Below are positions 8,650 through 19,265 of a stretch of DNA of 64,000 nt, in pieces. Within the stretch, counting starts at the first letter, position 1, and each line of letters begins with the position of its first letter. The stretch lies in contig NZ_LRUF01000009.1 in assembly GCF_001550155.1 (NCBI RefSeq), positions 1-64,000 on the forward strand. Reading direction: 5' to 3'. This DNA comes from Pseudoalteromonas arabiensis (GTDB lineage Bacteria; Pseudomonadota; Gammaproteobacteria; Enterobacterales; Alteromonadaceae). The position numbers and the translations under genes are program-made. The notes beneath the pieces are model-generated. The model was not told the DNA's origin and searched no databases. It saw nothing but the letters and a program-made list of their open reading frames with translations.

Positions 8650-9666
8650 ATGATAACGATACAGCTAAGTCTAGCAGATGAAATTTTTACCTTGCACCTT
8701 AAAGGTTCGCAATTAGTAGGACTTTTTCATCATCAACAAGCTATTACCTTTGAGTCGCCCAAGCAGTATATGTATGAGTTTGACTTTCGAGGTGAACGAG
8801 TCGGCTTAGATACGTGTAATGTTGATAACCGCTGCTTAGCTATTTACATAAATCAGCAGTTTGCTCACCGATTAGTGATACCCACGATGACACCTACTAA
8901 ACCCAAAAGAAGCGTTATTGGCCTTGTCGCTTTAGCGTTTAAATTATTTAAAAGTGCAAAAGTTGTTAAAGCAGCACTTGCTGGAGCATCCGTAGCGGGT
9001 TATGCATGGCTATTCTCGATAGAGTTTGCGTTGATGCTAATAGGGTGCTTGGTTGTGCATGAATATGGGCATGTCAGAGCGATGCAGTATTTTGGTATAA
9101 AAACCAAAGGTATTTACTTAATTCCATTTGTCGGCGGGCTTGCTGTTTCAGACGATAAAATTACGACCCGTTGGCAAGATGTTGTTATCTCATTGATGGG
9201 GCCAGCATTTGGTTTGATCACATCAGTACTGGGTGTGGTGCTTTATTACGCAACTGAGATGGAAATATTCGCGGGTGTAGCAGTATTAAGTGCACTACTT
9301 AATCTCTTCAATTTATTACCAATTCTCCCTCTAGATGGGGGGCATGTGCTGAAAAGTATTAGTTTCTCAATGCGCTCGTGGATTGGCCTAACAATGTGTT
9401 TAGTGGGTGTGTTATTAGGCCTTTGGCTTAGCTACACTTTCGGACTGACGTTGTTAGTGTTTTTCTTGTTTATTGGTGCGCTGGAAATACTTTTTGAGTG
9501 GCGTGAACGCCATAATTCACACCTTGTACCATTAGATACTTATGGGCAAACCTTCTCAACTGTGATGTATGCGCTGGTGGTCGCTGGCCACGTAGCCGTG
9601 ATGATGCACTTTGCTGATTCACAAAGCGCAATCTTAAGCCTACCAATGAAAATCTTATCAAGTTAG
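8650..9666 (+). CDS. Site-2-protease family (M50) zinc membrane protease
   Basis: This 338-residue protein has a soluble N-terminal region of about 85 residues, followed by a multi-pass membrane protease core. The zinc motif is HEYGH (137-141) in a membrane helix; the third ligand region is LPILPLDGG with Asp229. The family performs intramembrane cleavage of anti-sigma factors or signal peptides, but no PDZ domain and no sigma factor neighbour is seen, so the substrate is unknown. The N-terminal part (FDFRGERVGLDTCNVDNRC) resembles no domain I know. It stands alone, with 41 bases to the convergent atoE-like gene. Confidence 0.85.
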   Translation: MITIQLSLADEIFTLHLKGSQLVGLFHHQQAITFESPKQYMYEFDFRGERVGLDTCNVDNRCLAIYINQQFAHRLVIPTMTPTKPKRSVIGLVALAFKLFKSAKVVKAALAGASVAGYAWLFSIEFALMLIGCLVVHEYGHVRAMQYFGIKTKGIYLIPFVGGLAVSDDKITTRWQDVVISLMGPAFGLITSVLGVVLYYATEMEIFAGVAVLSALLNLFNLLPILPLDGGHVLKSISFSMRSWIGLTMCLVGVLLGLWLSYTFGLTLLVFFLFIGALEILFEWRERHNSHLVPLDTYGQTFSTVMYALVVAGHVAVMMHFADSQSAILSLPMKILSS

Positions 9667-9707
9667 TTTATAACGGAAGCGTTGAGTCATGCTTCCGTTA
9701 CTAGGAG

Positions 9708-11021
9708 CTAGGGATAAAAACTCAGCATTAGCGCAATAAACACACCGGTGATAACCAGTTGTACTAAACAAAAGCCCATAATATCTTTTGCTTTTAGTCC
9801 TGCTATTGCAAGCACAGGCAGGGCCCAAAAAGGCTGAATGAGGTTTGTCCATGCATCACCCCAAGCAACGGCCATAGCAACACGGGGTATGTCGGCACCG
9901 AGTGTTTGTGCCGCAGGTATGACGATAGGTGCCTGAACAGCCCATTGGCCTCCACCCGATGGCACAAATATATTCACAAAACCAGCGCTTAAAAAACTCC
10001 AAAATGGCAGTGTTTCGGCTGTGGCTATTGCGATGAAGCCTTCGGAAATTTGCTGAGCTAGGCCAGTGTTAACCATGATAGCCATAATGCCTGCGTAAAA
10101 TGGAAATTGCACTACGATTCCAGCACCGCTTGGGATTGCTTGCTGTAGGCTTGTGAGTAAGTTATGAGGTGTTTGGTGCAGTAAAATAGCGCTGAATAAG
10201 AAAATGGCGATAACACTATTTAAATTTAAGCCACCGTTACTCAGTACAAAGTAATAAACTAGATAGCCAAGGCCGATGAGTCCCATCCCTATACCCAGTA
10301 TGCGGCTATGCTCAATGATTTCAGCAGGACGGCTAGGGGTTACCGACTGAGTCGGTTCATCATCTAGCTTTGCAGGGTCAATATATATACTGTCTTTGTT
10401 GCTTGGCAACATGTAGCGGTTTACAAGTGGCATGACAATAAATAAGCCAATGACAATTGCGATATTAAACCCTGAAAAAATAGTACTGTCCGTACCTATT
10501 ACGCCGATACTTTGCTCTGAAAAGTGCCCCTCTGTTGCGATAGTCAGTGGTACTGAGCCTGCCAAGCCACCATGCCAGACAATAAAGCCTGAATAAGCAC
10601 TGGCAACGAGTAACCTGTAATCAACGCGAACTTGTTTGGCAATCGCTTTTGCAAACAAAGCTCCTATTACTAAACCAAAGCCCCAGTTGAGCCAGCTTGC
10701 TAATAATGAAACGAACGTAACCAGTATAATTGCCTTGGCAGGTGTACTAGCCAAGGCCGCCAGCTTGGTTAATAGATGTCGCATGACAGGCGTACTTGCC
10801 AGCATATAACCGGTTAGTAATACTAACAGCATTTGCATGGCAAATTGCAATAAGTTCCAAAAGCCGCTTCCCCAAGCCGTTAAAATTTGTATCGGTGTCG
10901 ATGGTGTGAAAATACCAGCAACGATAAAGCTTAAAAAAGTTAATAAAATTACAAAAATAAATGGATCTGGTAGGTAACGCTCAACCAGTTTTGTGAATGG
11001 CTTTGCAACATGATTTAGCAT
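9708..11021 (-). CDS. atoE: Short-chain fatty acid transporter, AtoE family
   Basis: This 437-residue inner membrane protein has about a dozen hydrophobic segments. It matches E. coli AtoE through most of its length, for example RYLPDPFIFVILLTFLSF, INWGFGLVIGALFAKA-like stretches, VQFPFYAGIMAIM and FVPSGGGQWAVQAP. AtoE carries short-chain fatty acids such as acetoacetate or butyrate. The atoDAB CoA-transferase and thiolase genes are not adjacent, so it acts as a stand-alone importer or exporter here. No clear terminator is visible in the short gap to the M50 gene. Confidence 0.92.
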   Translation of the reverse strand: MLNHVAKPFTKLVERYLPDPFIFVILLTFLSFIVAGIFTPSTPIQILTAWGSGFWNLLQFAMQMLLVLLTGYMLASTPVMRHLLTKLAALASTPAKAIILVTFVSLLASWLNWGFGLVIGALFAKAIAKQVRVDYRLLVASAYSGFIVWHGGLAGSVPLTIATEGHFSEQSIGVIGTDSTIFSGFNIAIVIGLFIVMPLVNRYMLPSNKDSIYIDPAKLDDEPTQSVTPSRPAEIIEHSRILGIGMGLIGLGYLVYYFVLSNGGLNLNSVIAIFLFSAILLHQTPHNLLTSLQQAIPSGAGIVVQFPFYAGIMAIMVNTGLAQQISEGFIAIATAETLPFWSFLSAGFVNIFVPSGGGQWAVQAPIVIPAAQTLGADIPRVAMAVAWGDAWTNLIQPFWALPVLAIAGLKAKDIMGFCLVQLVITGVFIALMLSFYP

Positions 11022-11174
11022 AATTTTTATTGTTGTCAGTAAATTGATTGTGCCAATTAATCATGAAAATAACTAATTGGCAAATCGACATTCTGTGGTG
11101 GGTTTACATTGGGCATCCCAAAAAGTGCTCATCAGCATTTTTTGCGTTATTTAAAAGGGCAATTATTTATAAGA

Positions 11175-12125
11175 CTATTTTTGTTGCTCGAGTACAGCTC
11201 TTAAACGCGATTGTACTTCCTCGACAAGCAAAATAGGTTGAAACTTAGACAAGAAGGCATTACACCCTACCTTTTCAACCATTGCTTGGTTAAAACTACC
11301 ACTCAAAGAGGTATTTAAAACGATATGTAGGTTTTTTAGGCGGCTATCTTGGCGAATTTCATGGGTGAGCCTATAACCATCCATTGCCGGCATTTCAGCA
11401 TCGGTAATTACCATCAGTAATTCTTTTTCAACATCCTTGCCCTCGTCTGCCCAGCCTTTTAGCATCTCTAATGCTTCAAGGCCATTACGTGCTGGAATTA
11501 TTTCTATACCTAATTGAGTTAGTGTATCACTTACTTGTTTGCGCGCAGTCGGGGAGTCATCGGCATGTAAAATTTTACGACCTGTGAACTCGTTGACTAT
11601 ATTTTGATCTAAAATGTCATCGCTGATTTGCACTTCGTATTCGATAATTTCAGCCAAGACTTTTTCAACATCGATAATCTCAACTAGGTGCTCTTGATTA
11701 TCACGTTTAATTTTTGTCAGTGCAGTTAGGTAATGGTTTTTACCAATAGCGGTGGGTGGCGGCATAATGTCAGACCATGTCATATTGATAATCTGATCGA
11801 CTTTGCCAATTAAAAAGCCCTGTACGGTGCGATTGTACTCAGTAATTACTAAGTTAGTATCTTCAATGTGTTTCGTCTCAGGCATGTTAATCGCTTTACG
11901 TAAATCGATCACAGGAATAGATTCACCACGGATATCGACAACACCAGATACTTTAGGATGTGAATTGGGTATTTTGCTTAAGTGGGGAAGTTTAACAACC
12001 TCTTTTACTTTGAATACATTGAGCGCAAATAAGTGGCGGCTGTGTAGATAAAACAGCAAGAGCTCTAAACGATTTTCACCAACTAATTGTGTACGTTGAT
12101 CGACTGAAGCTAGAACACCAGACAT
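11175..12125 (-). CDS. cheV: Chemotaxis coupling protein CheV (CheW-REC)
   Basis: This 316-residue protein has an N-terminal CheW-like domain (about 15-165; ALNVFKVKEVV, VSGVVDIRGESIPVIDLRKA) and a C-terminal receiver domain (about 183-310), with phospho-acceptor Asp242 in ITDAEMPAMDGYR. CheV couples chemoreceptors to CheA and adapts through phosphorylation of its receiver. No other che gene is in the window, which is common for cheV. The start ATG at 12125 has an AAGGGTG ribosome binding site. It is divergent from the K+ channel gene, with a 146-base shared upstream region. Confidence 0.94.
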   Translation of the reverse strand: MSGVLASVDQRTQLVGENRLELLLFYLHSRHLFALNVFKVKEVVKLPHLSKIPNSHPKVSGVVDIRGESIPVIDLRKAINMPETKHIEDTNLVITEYNRTVQGFLIGKVDQIINMTWSDIMPPPTAIGKNHYLTALTKIKRDNQEHLVEIIDVEKVLAEIIEYEVQISDDILDQNIVNEFTGRKILHADDSPTARKQVSDTLTQLGIEIIPARNGLEALEMLKGWADEGKDVEKELLMVITDAEMPAMDGYRLTHEIRQDSRLKNLHIVLNTSLSGSFNQAMVEKVGCNAFLSKFQPILLVEEVQSRLRAVLEQQK

Positions 12126-12271
12126 ATTGCACCCTTAATACTTAATACAGAGAAAGTATAGTCTACTATTATTTTTCATCGACAGACATTAAGAATTTTC
12201 CACCAGTTGCCAAAACCTATGCATTACAGTACCGTATCGGTTAATTTCTTCTAAGATACATTGCAAGGATT

Positions 12272-13342
12272 ATGCATCATATTTTTAACCGCTTAGTGGT
12301 GCTTATACGCAGTCATATTGATCAGGTTAGCTGGCAGGCTGTGGTAATAACAACACTTTTCCATATGTTGCTTATTTGGTGGTTACTCGTGCTTGCAGGA
12401 GAGCAGGATCTCACACCAATTAGCACCTACTTTTACTATTATGTTGTCACGACTTCTACAGTCGGTTATGGCGACTTTAGTGCCAGTACAGAGCTAGGAC
12501 GCTGGATCGTTGCACTGCTACAAATTCCTTTTGGTTTGGCATTATTTGGTGTTCTGTTAGGAAAAACAGGGCAAACAGTTACTTACTTGATTAGGCGCGC
12601 TATGACGGGTGATAAAAGCTTCTCACATATTAACAATCACATTATTATTTTCGGTTGGCATGATACGCGGACAAAAAAGATGATTGACTATATCTTGGCA
12701 GATAACAAGCGTCTTGATCGACGCATATTATTAGCAGTGACCGAGCAAATGGAGCATCCATTTCTAGCCAATGCACATGTCGACTTTGCTCGCTTAAGTA
12801 GTTTTACCGATATTGATGAGTTAAAACGTGTGGCTATAGAGCGGGCAGATAAAATCATTATTGATGGTCAAGACGATGACCAAACATTCACAACGGCATT
12901 ACGCATCAGTAAATTGGTCAATAAGCAGTGCCATATTAGTGCTCATTTTGATGATGAAACTAAAATTGAGATGCTACTTGAGCATTGTAATAATGTTGAA
13001 TGCAGTAGTTCTAAGTCTGCAGAAATTCTTGTACGTTCGATGCAAGACCCAGGTTCAAGCCGTGTGCAAGAAGAATTATTATCTACGCTACACGGTGACA
13101 CGCAATTTAGCTTGCCAATACCTAAGGGTGTAAAAGCCATGACGTTTGGTAATTTATTTCATCACTTTAAACAAAGTCATGATGCGATTTTGCTTGGTGT
13201 GGCGCATAACTTAAGTGCTCAGAATATGGATTTAAACCCACCTCTGGATTATACCGTCAGTGAGGGGGATATTTTGCACTACATCGCCGTTGAACGTGTA
13301 CTTAGTAATGAAGTTGATTGGTCTTCATTGGTGAGCGAATGA
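12272..13342 (+). CDS. Potassium channel with TrkA-N (RCK) domain
   Basis: This 356-residue protein has two transmembrane helices around a pore loop with the selectivity filter TVGYGD (63-68). The cytoplasmic part has a Rossmann-like RCK/TrkA-N domain beginning NNHIIIFGWHDTRTKKMIDYIL (about 117-138), then a C-terminal region that may be TrkA-C-like. This is the MthK/Kch type of ligand-gated K+ channel. The classic GxGxxG of the nucleotide site is replaced by FGWHDT, so ligand binding may differ. The ATG at 12272 follows AAGGA. Its stop overlaps the start of the next small gene (ATGA), so the two are translationally coupled. Confidence 0.9.
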   Translation: MHHIFNRLVVLIRSHIDQVSWQAVVITTLFHMLLIWWLLVLAGEQDLTPISTYFYYYVVTTSTVGYGDFSASTELGRWIVALLQIPFGLALFGVLLGKTGQTVTYLIRRAMTGDKSFSHINNHIIIFGWHDTRTKKMIDYILADNKRLDRRILLAVTEQMEHPFLANAHVDFARLSSFTDIDELKRVAIERADKIIIDGQDDDQTFTTALRISKLVNKQCHISAHFDDETKIEMLLEHCNNVECSSSKSAEILVRSMQDPGSSRVQEELLSTLHGDTQFSLPIPKGVKAMTFGNLFHHFKQSHDAILLGVAHNLSAQNMDLNPPLDYTVSEGDILHYIAVERVLSNEVDWSSLVSE

Positions 13343-13551
13343 ATGAAGTTGCGTTTTTAATCATTGTATTGAGTGCGTATATTTTGCCTGTGGTGATTGT
13401 TTTAAATAGCAAACGCACTCAGGGGCATGAAAAAAATGCATGGTTAATAGGGATTATCTTGTTTTCGTGGTTAGCACTTATCATGTACTTAACCATCGTG
13501 CCCAAGCATGGGCACGTTAAAAAAAATAAAAAGGCGAAAAGTAAACACTAA
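13339..13551 (+). CDS. Small two-helix membrane protein coupled to the K+ channel
   Basis: This 70-residue protein starts at the ATG that overlaps the channel stop codon (ATGA at 13339-13342). A TTG-led reading from 13318 adds seven residues but has no advantage. It has two hydrophobic helices (about 3-21 and 34-54), separated by a polar loop (NSKRTQGHEKNAW), and a very basic tail (KKNKKAKSKH). I do not recognise the family. The overlap suggests an accessory or small subunit of the channel, but this is inference. It ends one base before the convergent gene. Confidence 0.7.
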   Translation: MNEVAFLIIVLSAYILPVVIVLNSKRTQGHEKNAWLIGIILFSWLALIMYLTIVPKHGHVKKNKKAKSKH

Positions 13552-13552
13552 G

Positions 13553-14584
13553 TTATTTTAACTGTTTTAGTTTGTGTTCAATAACCGGATCGTCAGGAGC
13601 CAGTTGTTGCGCCACTTCAAGCAATTTTACGGCATCTTTAGGGTGTTGCTCTTGGTGTTTTAGAGCAACATCTAACAAAGGTTGCACGTCAACGTTTTCT
13701 TGTTCTTCTTTTACATGCTCCGCTTTTTCATCAATTAAAATGTTATGGGCTGTACTCAATAGTGCCAAGCGGTGTGCGGAACTCGCATTCGCTTTGTTAA
13801 GGCGGCGATAGTAGTCTTCTTTAAAACGCAGTGTACGTGTTTGCTGGCGAAATTGTGCAATATCGACTTGCTGGTGGCGCATAAAGTCAACGGCAACATC
13901 TTTATAAAATCCAAACTTACTGAGGTAAGTGGCATGTACACTGTGTCCCATTCCGAACACTCTTAGATGATTAAGCTGTGGGTAGCGCTTAGCGTGGGCA
14001 CGGTCGATGCGATTTGTTGGGTCGTAAATAATGTAGCCTTTAGCGTGGCCTAAATCTAAGTCATGGTAATCACCGTGCCAATCAAAATTTTGTGCGATAT
14101 CTGTGCTTGAGCGATCATCCCATGGCACTTTATCTTTATTTTTGGTGCTGACAGGGTGAAATAATAGTACTTTGTCTAGTTGTAATAAGTTAGCGAATGC
14201 ACCTACTGCAAAGCCACCACGACTCAAGCCGTAACCTAATCGCTCGGTAAAGCAACTAACTAAAGGTGCCAATTGCTCAATAAAGAAAATCAGATTCCGA
14301 TGTCTAAACCAATTGCTTTTCCCTAAATGTTGAAACGCAATTATATTTATTCCCTGCTTTTTGGCGAGCTTATAGCCCCAAGGAGTAAAGTCGTCGGTTA
14401 AGTCATGTTCTTGATAATTGGTACCAGCAGGAGAGAAGGTAAATAGCAGTGGCTTATTAGCATCGCTGATGTGATATTTCATATACACATCACCAAGCAA
14501 GTCGCCGCCAATAAATGGTAGTTGATTTTGCTGTTCGTCGCGGGGTAGCTTGGTCCACTCATCTAACCAATACAATAATTTCAT
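13553..14584 (-). CDS. Unidentified alpha/beta-hydrolase-like protein with helical tail
   Basis: This 343-residue protein has no signal peptide. A nucleophile-elbow-like GYGLSRGG places Ser121 where a catalytic serine would sit. Later YDPTNRID (near 189) and GMGHSVHA (near 215) could supply Asp and His, so an alpha/beta-hydrolase fold is plausible. The last 60 residues (LLDVALKHQEQHPKDAVKLLEVAQQLAPDD) look like one TPR-like helical pair. I cannot name substrate or family. It is a single gene convergent with the K+ channel pair, and is probably transcribed alone. Confidence 0.65.
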   Translation of the reverse strand: MKLLYWLDEWTKLPRDEQQNQLPFIGGDLLGDVYMKYHISDANKPLLFTFSPAGTNYQEHDLTDDFTPWGYKLAKKQGINIIAFQHLGKSNWFRHRNLIFFIEQLAPLVSCFTERLGYGLSRGGFAVGAFANLLQLDKVLLFHPVSTKNKDKVPWDDRSSTDIAQNFDWHGDYHDLDLGHAKGYIIYDPTNRIDRAHAKRYPQLNHLRVFGMGHSVHATYLSKFGFYKDVAVDFMRHQQVDIAQFRQQTRTLRFKEDYYRRLNKANASSAHRLALLSTAHNILIDEKAEHVKEEQENVDVQPLLDVALKHQEQHPKDAVKLLEVAQQLAPDDPVIEHKLKQLK

Positions 14585-14660
14585 ACATACCCCATCTTAC
14601 CCTTGAAACAAAGGTGACGTATTTTAGCAAATTTGGGGGCTCATTTAAATGACAGTGATT

Positions 14661-15122
14661 TTATGTCTCACTCATTGTCATTATTTGCTGCCAGTCATGT
14701 TCAGTCACGGGCATGACTGACAGTCGGCCGCCTTTTTTAAGGGCGATTTCGGTAATTGACTCATTGGCTTTAATTGCTTGTAAGCTCACTGGCTTTTTAA
14801 GGTGTGATTGATATTTCACATCGACCACAAACCAGCGAGGGTTGTCTGTTGTTGCTTTGGCGTCATAGTAGTCGCTATTTAAATCGAATTGTGTTGGGTC
14901 AGGGTAGGCATCACGCGTTATCGTGGCAATGCCTACCACACCAACTGCTTTGCAACTGGAGTGGTAAATCATCACCAAATCACCTTGCTTCATGTCATCA
15001 CGCATGAAATTACGGGCTTGATAATTACGTACGCCATCCCACATAGAGGTTTGCTCAGGTGTGTTTTTTAGATCATCAATTGAAAATGCATCGGGTTCGG
15101 TTTTAAAAAGCCAATAAGCCAT
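14661..15122 (-). CDS. EVE domain protein
   Basis: This 153-residue protein is essentially one EVE (PUA-like) domain, beginning MAYWLFKTEPDAFSIDDL and containing WDGVRNYQARNFMRDDMK and GDLVMIYHSSCKAVGVVGIA, as in the Thy28/YqgI type. EVE domains are thought to read modified bases in nucleic acids; a defined role in this group is not known. It is divergent from tesB, with a 79-base gap, so both promoters lie there. Confidence 0.9.
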   Translation of the reverse strand: MAYWLFKTEPDAFSIDDLKNTPEQTSMWDGVRNYQARNFMRDDMKQGDLVMIYHSSCKAVGVVGIATITRDAYPDPTQFDLNSDYYDAKATTDNPRWFVVDVKYQSHLKKPVSLQAIKANESITEIALKKGGRLSVMPVTEHDWQQIMTMSET

Positions 15123-15201
15123 AATGAGGTGCTCTTACAAAGATTTACTTCCAATTAGTCTATAGTATCATTAAACGCTTGTCGGGATTGAGGATAAATA
15201 A

Positions 15202-16059
15202 ATGAGCCAAGTATTAGATGATTTGCTGTCATTAATGGCGCTAGAAGAAATTGAACAAGGCTTATATCGTGGCCAAAGCCAAGATTTAGGGTTTAGAGCT
15301 GTTTTTGGCGGCCAAGTTATGGGCCAAGCTTTATCGGCCGCTAAAGAAACGTTACCCGAGGGGCGCATCGTTCACTCTCTGCATTCTTACTTCTTACGCC
15401 CAGGGGATGCTGCAAAACCGATTGTTTATGATGTAGAAAACATTCGTGATGGTAGAAGTTTTAGCACCCGCCGTGTGAAAGCCATTCAATACGGTAAACC
15501 TATTTTTTATATGACGGCGTCATTCCAAGGCGATGAAGAGGGGTTATCGCATCAAGCGCAAATGCCAAGTGTGCCACAGCCTGAAGAGCTAAAGTCGTCT
15601 CTTGAATTCTATCAAGCGAATGCCGAGCTTATTCCTGAACCTATACGCAATAAGTTCATTCGCGAAGTGCCGATTGAAATGCGCCCTGTGACTTTTCATA
15701 ACCCATTTAAGCCACAAGTTATGGAGCCAGTGAAACATATTTGGTTTAAAGCCAATGGCGAGATGCCTGACGACCAGCGCATTCATAATTATTTACTTGC
15801 GTATGCATCGGATTTTGAGTTCTTACCAACGGCCTTACAGCCCCACGGTGTATCATTTATGCAGCCGAATATGCAGGTTGCAACGATTGACCATGCAATG
15901 TGGTTCCACCGTCCGTTTAGACTTGATGATTGGATTTTATACTCGATTGATAGCCCAAGTGCGAGCTCTGGACGTGGTTTGGTGCGAGGCCAATTCTTTG
16001 ACCGTCAAGGCAACTTGGTTGCCTCAACGATCCAAGAAGGGGTCATGCGTCAGCGTTAA
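15202..16059 (+). CDS. tesB: Acyl-CoA thioesterase II
   Basis: This 285-residue double hot-dog protein matches E. coli TesB in length and sequence: [20 protein letters not shown] near the start and [11 protein letters not shown] near 230. The catalytic triad region is Asp230 (DHAMWF), Ser/Thr in SPSASSGRG and Gln278 in TIQEGVM. It hydrolyses medium- and long-chain acyl-CoA to free acid and CoA in the cytoplasm. GAGGA precedes the ATG. Its stop overlaps the stop of convergent plsB by four bases (TTAA at 16056-16059). Confidence 0.95.
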   Translation: MSQVLDDLLSLMALEEIEQGLYRGQSQDLGFRAVFGGQVMGQALSAAKETLPEGRIVHSLHSYFLRPGDAAKPIVYDVENIRDGRSFSTRRVKAIQYGKPIFYMTASFQGDEEGLSHQAQMPSVPQPEELKSSLEFYQANAELIPEPIRNKFIREVPIEMRPVTFHNPFKPQVMEPVKHIWFKANGEMPDDQRIHNYLLAYASDFEFLPTALQPHGVSFMQPNMQVATIDHAMWFHRPFRLDDWILYSIDSPSASSGRGLVRGQFFDRQGNLVASTIQEGVMRQR

Positions 16060-18506
16060 CCTTTTGAGTGCTTAGCTTGGCTTTGCACTATGTCGTCAAT
16101 TGACTGCCAGACGCGTGCTGGCAGCAATGCCTTAAGGTATATATACACCTCACACAGCTCACTGCTACCCGTTAACCCTTGTTCTGTTTCAGTGATCAGC
16201 TTCTGCTCACGTAAACTTGTAATAAAACCAATGAGTACTTTCTTATCAAAGAATTCAGGGGTTTTAATGCCATGTAACGTCCCTAAACGCTCTGCCAATA
16301 CTTGGCTTTCATGCTCAAGTTCAGCACGTTCAATGCCATGACTGGTTTGAATAAAACCAATAACGATTGCATAACGTTGTAAGGTTAAACTTAAAGCGCG
16401 ACCGAGTATTTCTAGTTTTGCTAAGCAATCACTGCTGTTGGTGATTTTTATATTATCACCGTCAATTTCAATGAGGTCTTGATCAACAAAGCTGGCAAGA
16501 ACACGCGTAATGTAGTTTTCATCTAACTCATGTAAGAACCACTCTTTGGCAAATAGTGGGTAAAAGCGTGCAATCAAGGCGTGGCAATCTGCCATCGTCG
16601 TTTTATGCGCTTTAAATAAATGCAGTGCAAGCAAGCTTGGCACAGCAAATAAGTGCAATACGTTATTACGGTAATAGTTGAATAACGTTTTCTCTTTGTC
16701 GTTGATAGCAATGATTTCACCAAACTCATCGCTGATAACATCAAATTTATTAAGCTTAAGCGCATGCTCTAATAGCTGCTCAGCCGTTTCGTCAGGTGTT
16801 GTTACTTTGTCGCTATAACTCGCGCTGCGTTGTAAATGTAGATAAAACTCAAGCTGAGCAATCAATTTAGGCTTACTTAACGCATGTTTATCATTAACCA
16901 ATAAAATCATGGCCAGTAGATTCACCGCATTGAGTGCCGCGGCGCTATTAATATTAACCATGACTTTATCAGCAAGGTTGGCGACCTGTGGCCCAAGCCA
17001 CTGTGGTTTTTGTACATCGGTTGGGTGAATAGATTCACGCCAATCAGGTTGCTGCTCATTCAGATATTGGTTTATCGAAATAGGATCGCCAAAGTTTAAG
17101 TAACCACGTCCATAGTTTTTCAGGTTTTTAATCGCTTTAAAGATACCTAATATCGACTCACCTTTTTTATCGTTACCGGCAAGTTCTTTTAAGTAGGTAT
17201 TAATTTCCATTACGTGCTCATAACCTATGTATACAGGTACAATCGAAATAGGGCGATCAATACCGCGTAGCATGGCTTGCAACGTCATAGCGAGCATACC
17301 TGTTTTTGGCGGTAACAAACGACCAGTACGGCTACGGCCACCTTCAGTATAAAACTTTACTGAATAACCTTTGATAAACAGCTGACTCAGGTATTCTTTG
17401 AATACTGATGAATACAGTTTATTGCCCGCGAATGAGCGGCGAATAAAGAACGCACCGCTACGGCGGAATACACCACCGGCTGGGAAGAAGTTTAAGTTAA
17501 TACCTGCCGCGATATGCGGCGGTACCAAACCTAAATGGTAAATAGAGTAGGTCAGTAATAAGTAGTCCATATGAGAGCGGTGACACGGCATATAAATAAT
17601 CTCGTGGCCTTTATCAGTCAGCTCATTGACTTGTTCAGAAAACTTAATATCAATACCGTTGTAAAGCTTATTCCATAACCAAGTTAACACGCGATCAGCA
17701 ACACGAATGGTTGCATCACTGTAATTTGCCGCTATTTCATCAAGAAGTTTCAGCGCATTTTGGCGTGCTTGCTGTTGGCTGATGTTCTTTTCTTTGGCTT
17801 CAATTTGAATGGCTTTTTTAATTGTTGGTGAAGCAAGTAGCGAATTGAATAGCTGCTCTCGCGATGGCATTTTAGGGCCAGTCGCGGCCAGTTTTTGACG
17901 TTTGAAGTGAACGCGTGCAACACGCAGTAGTTTGTGTGGTAGCTCATCCACGTCTGCTTTTTCGTTCACTAGCAGTGATAAGTCCAGGGGCTGACTAAAA
18001 CGAATAAAATTATCGCGCCCAGAGAATAGCAATACAAAAAACTTGCGGAACCAACTTGGTGTGAGCGAGTGCGATACTAACGTCCCTAAGCCAGGTTTTT
18101 CTTTACCTGGGTTACGACCCCATAAAATAGTCACGGGGATCACTTGCACGTTTTTTTCTCCCGTGCGCATCAAATGATCAATGATTTGCTTGCCTTGTTG
18201 CAGCGCATTACTGGGTTTACTTTTGTCCCCAAATAATGGCGGAGGGTTTTGAATACCAATAAAGCGATTAAGTTCAGCATGCCCTAAAAGCTGCTCTTGT
18301 GTTGGGTCTGGTAGACCATATTTTTTACACACGCGTGCGAGTGCAGCCAAATCTGAGCGTGCATTGAGCTTAACTATATAGAAAGTCGGGTTAGCTGGGT
18401 TTAGGTTATATTGTTCAATCGGGTTGTCAGGCAGTACCTTGCTTCTTACAAACAAGCGGTTCATACCTGCTGACATAAAATTCAAACAACGATTAATGAT
18501 ACGCAT
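16056..18506 (-). CDS. plsB: Glycerol-3-phosphate 1-O-acyltransferase
   Basis: PlsB makes the first acyl transfer to glycerol-3-phosphate in phospholipid synthesis, at the inner membrane. This 816-residue form is close to E. coli PlsB (807). Acyltransferase blocks are clear: HRSHMD (His309-X4-Asp314), [21 protein letters not shown] and [10 protein letters not shown] chose the ATG at 18506 because GGTGAG lies seven bases upstream and the protein then begins [10 protein letters not shown]; an upstream ATG at 18566 would add 20 unlikely aromatic residues. It is a single gene divergent from the S10 operon. Confidence 0.95.
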   Translation of the reverse strand: MRIINRCLNFMSAGMNRLFVRSKVLPDNPIEQYNLNPANPTFYIVKLNARSDLAALARVCKKYGLPDPTQEQLLGHAELNRFIGIQNPPPLFGDKSKPSNALQQGKQIIDHLMRTGEKNVQVIPVTILWGRNPGKEKPGLGTLVSHSLTPSWFRKFFVLLFSGRDNFIRFSQPLDLSLLVNEKADVDELPHKLLRVARVHFKRQKLAATGPKMPSREQLFNSLLASPTIKKAIQIEAKEKNISQQQARQNALKLLDEIAANYSDATIRVADRVLTWLWNKLYNGIDIKFSEQVNELTDKGHEIIYMPCHRSHMDYLLLTYSIYHLGLVPPHIAAGINLNFFPAGGVFRRSGAFFIRRSFAGNKLYSSVFKEYLSQLFIKGYSVKFYTEGGRSRTGRLLPPKTGMLAMTLQAMLRGIDRPISIVPVYIGYEHVMEINTYLKELAGNDKKGESILGIFKAIKNLKNYGRGYLNFGDPISINQYLNEQQPDWRESIHPTDVQKPQWLGPQVANLADKVMVNINSAAALNAVNLLAMILLVNDKHALSKPKLIAQLEFYLHLQRSASYSDKVTTPDETAEQLLEHALKLNKFDVISDEFGEIIAINDKEKTLFNYYRNNVLHLFAVPSLLALHLFKAHKTTMADCHALIARFYPLFAKEWFLHELDENYITRVLASFVDQDLIEIDGDNIKITNSSDCLAKLEILGRALSLTLQRYAIVIGFIQTSHGIERAELEHESQVLAERLGTLHGIKTPEFFDKKVLIGFITSLREQKLITETEQGLTGSSELCEVYIYLKALLPARVWQSIDDIVQSQAKHSKG

Positions 18507-18708
18507 CAACTCACCAAAGTAAATAAAGTAGTAATAGAGGCAAAAATAAGCGCAATAGAATAGCAATTATTAACTGGACTGACCATTTAAAAGCGATGCT
18601 TGCGCGCCTCAGACTGCACAAGTATAAAGTAAAGACGGCAATGTTATTGATAAAGTTCGAAAATTAAACAAATTTTAATTGGGGCTGTGGATTTTTTCAA
18701 AATTGTTG
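18507..18708. other. Divergent plsB / S10 intergenic region, AT-rich
   Basis: This stretch lies between plsB and the S10 promoter. It holds the plsB ribosome binding site (GGTGAG on the minus strand) and must carry the plsB promoter, which I cannot place with confidence. I see no reading frame worth calling. Confidence 0.5.
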
Positions 18709-18736
18709 TTGCATTTATCACCAATATCACTATAAT
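18709..18736 (+). promoter_or_regulatory. Sigma-70 promoter of the S10 operon
   Basis: TTGCAT (18709-18714) and a perfect TATAAT (18731-18736) are spaced by 16 bases, so transcription should start near 18743. That gives a leader of about 184 bases before rpsJ, similar to the about 170 bases of the E. coli S10 leader. Confidence 0.7.
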
Positions 18737-18742
18737 ACGCAG

Positions 18743-19238
<496 letters not shown>

Positions 19239-19265
19239 TCGGAAGATTAGAGAGGTTTTAGGAAA

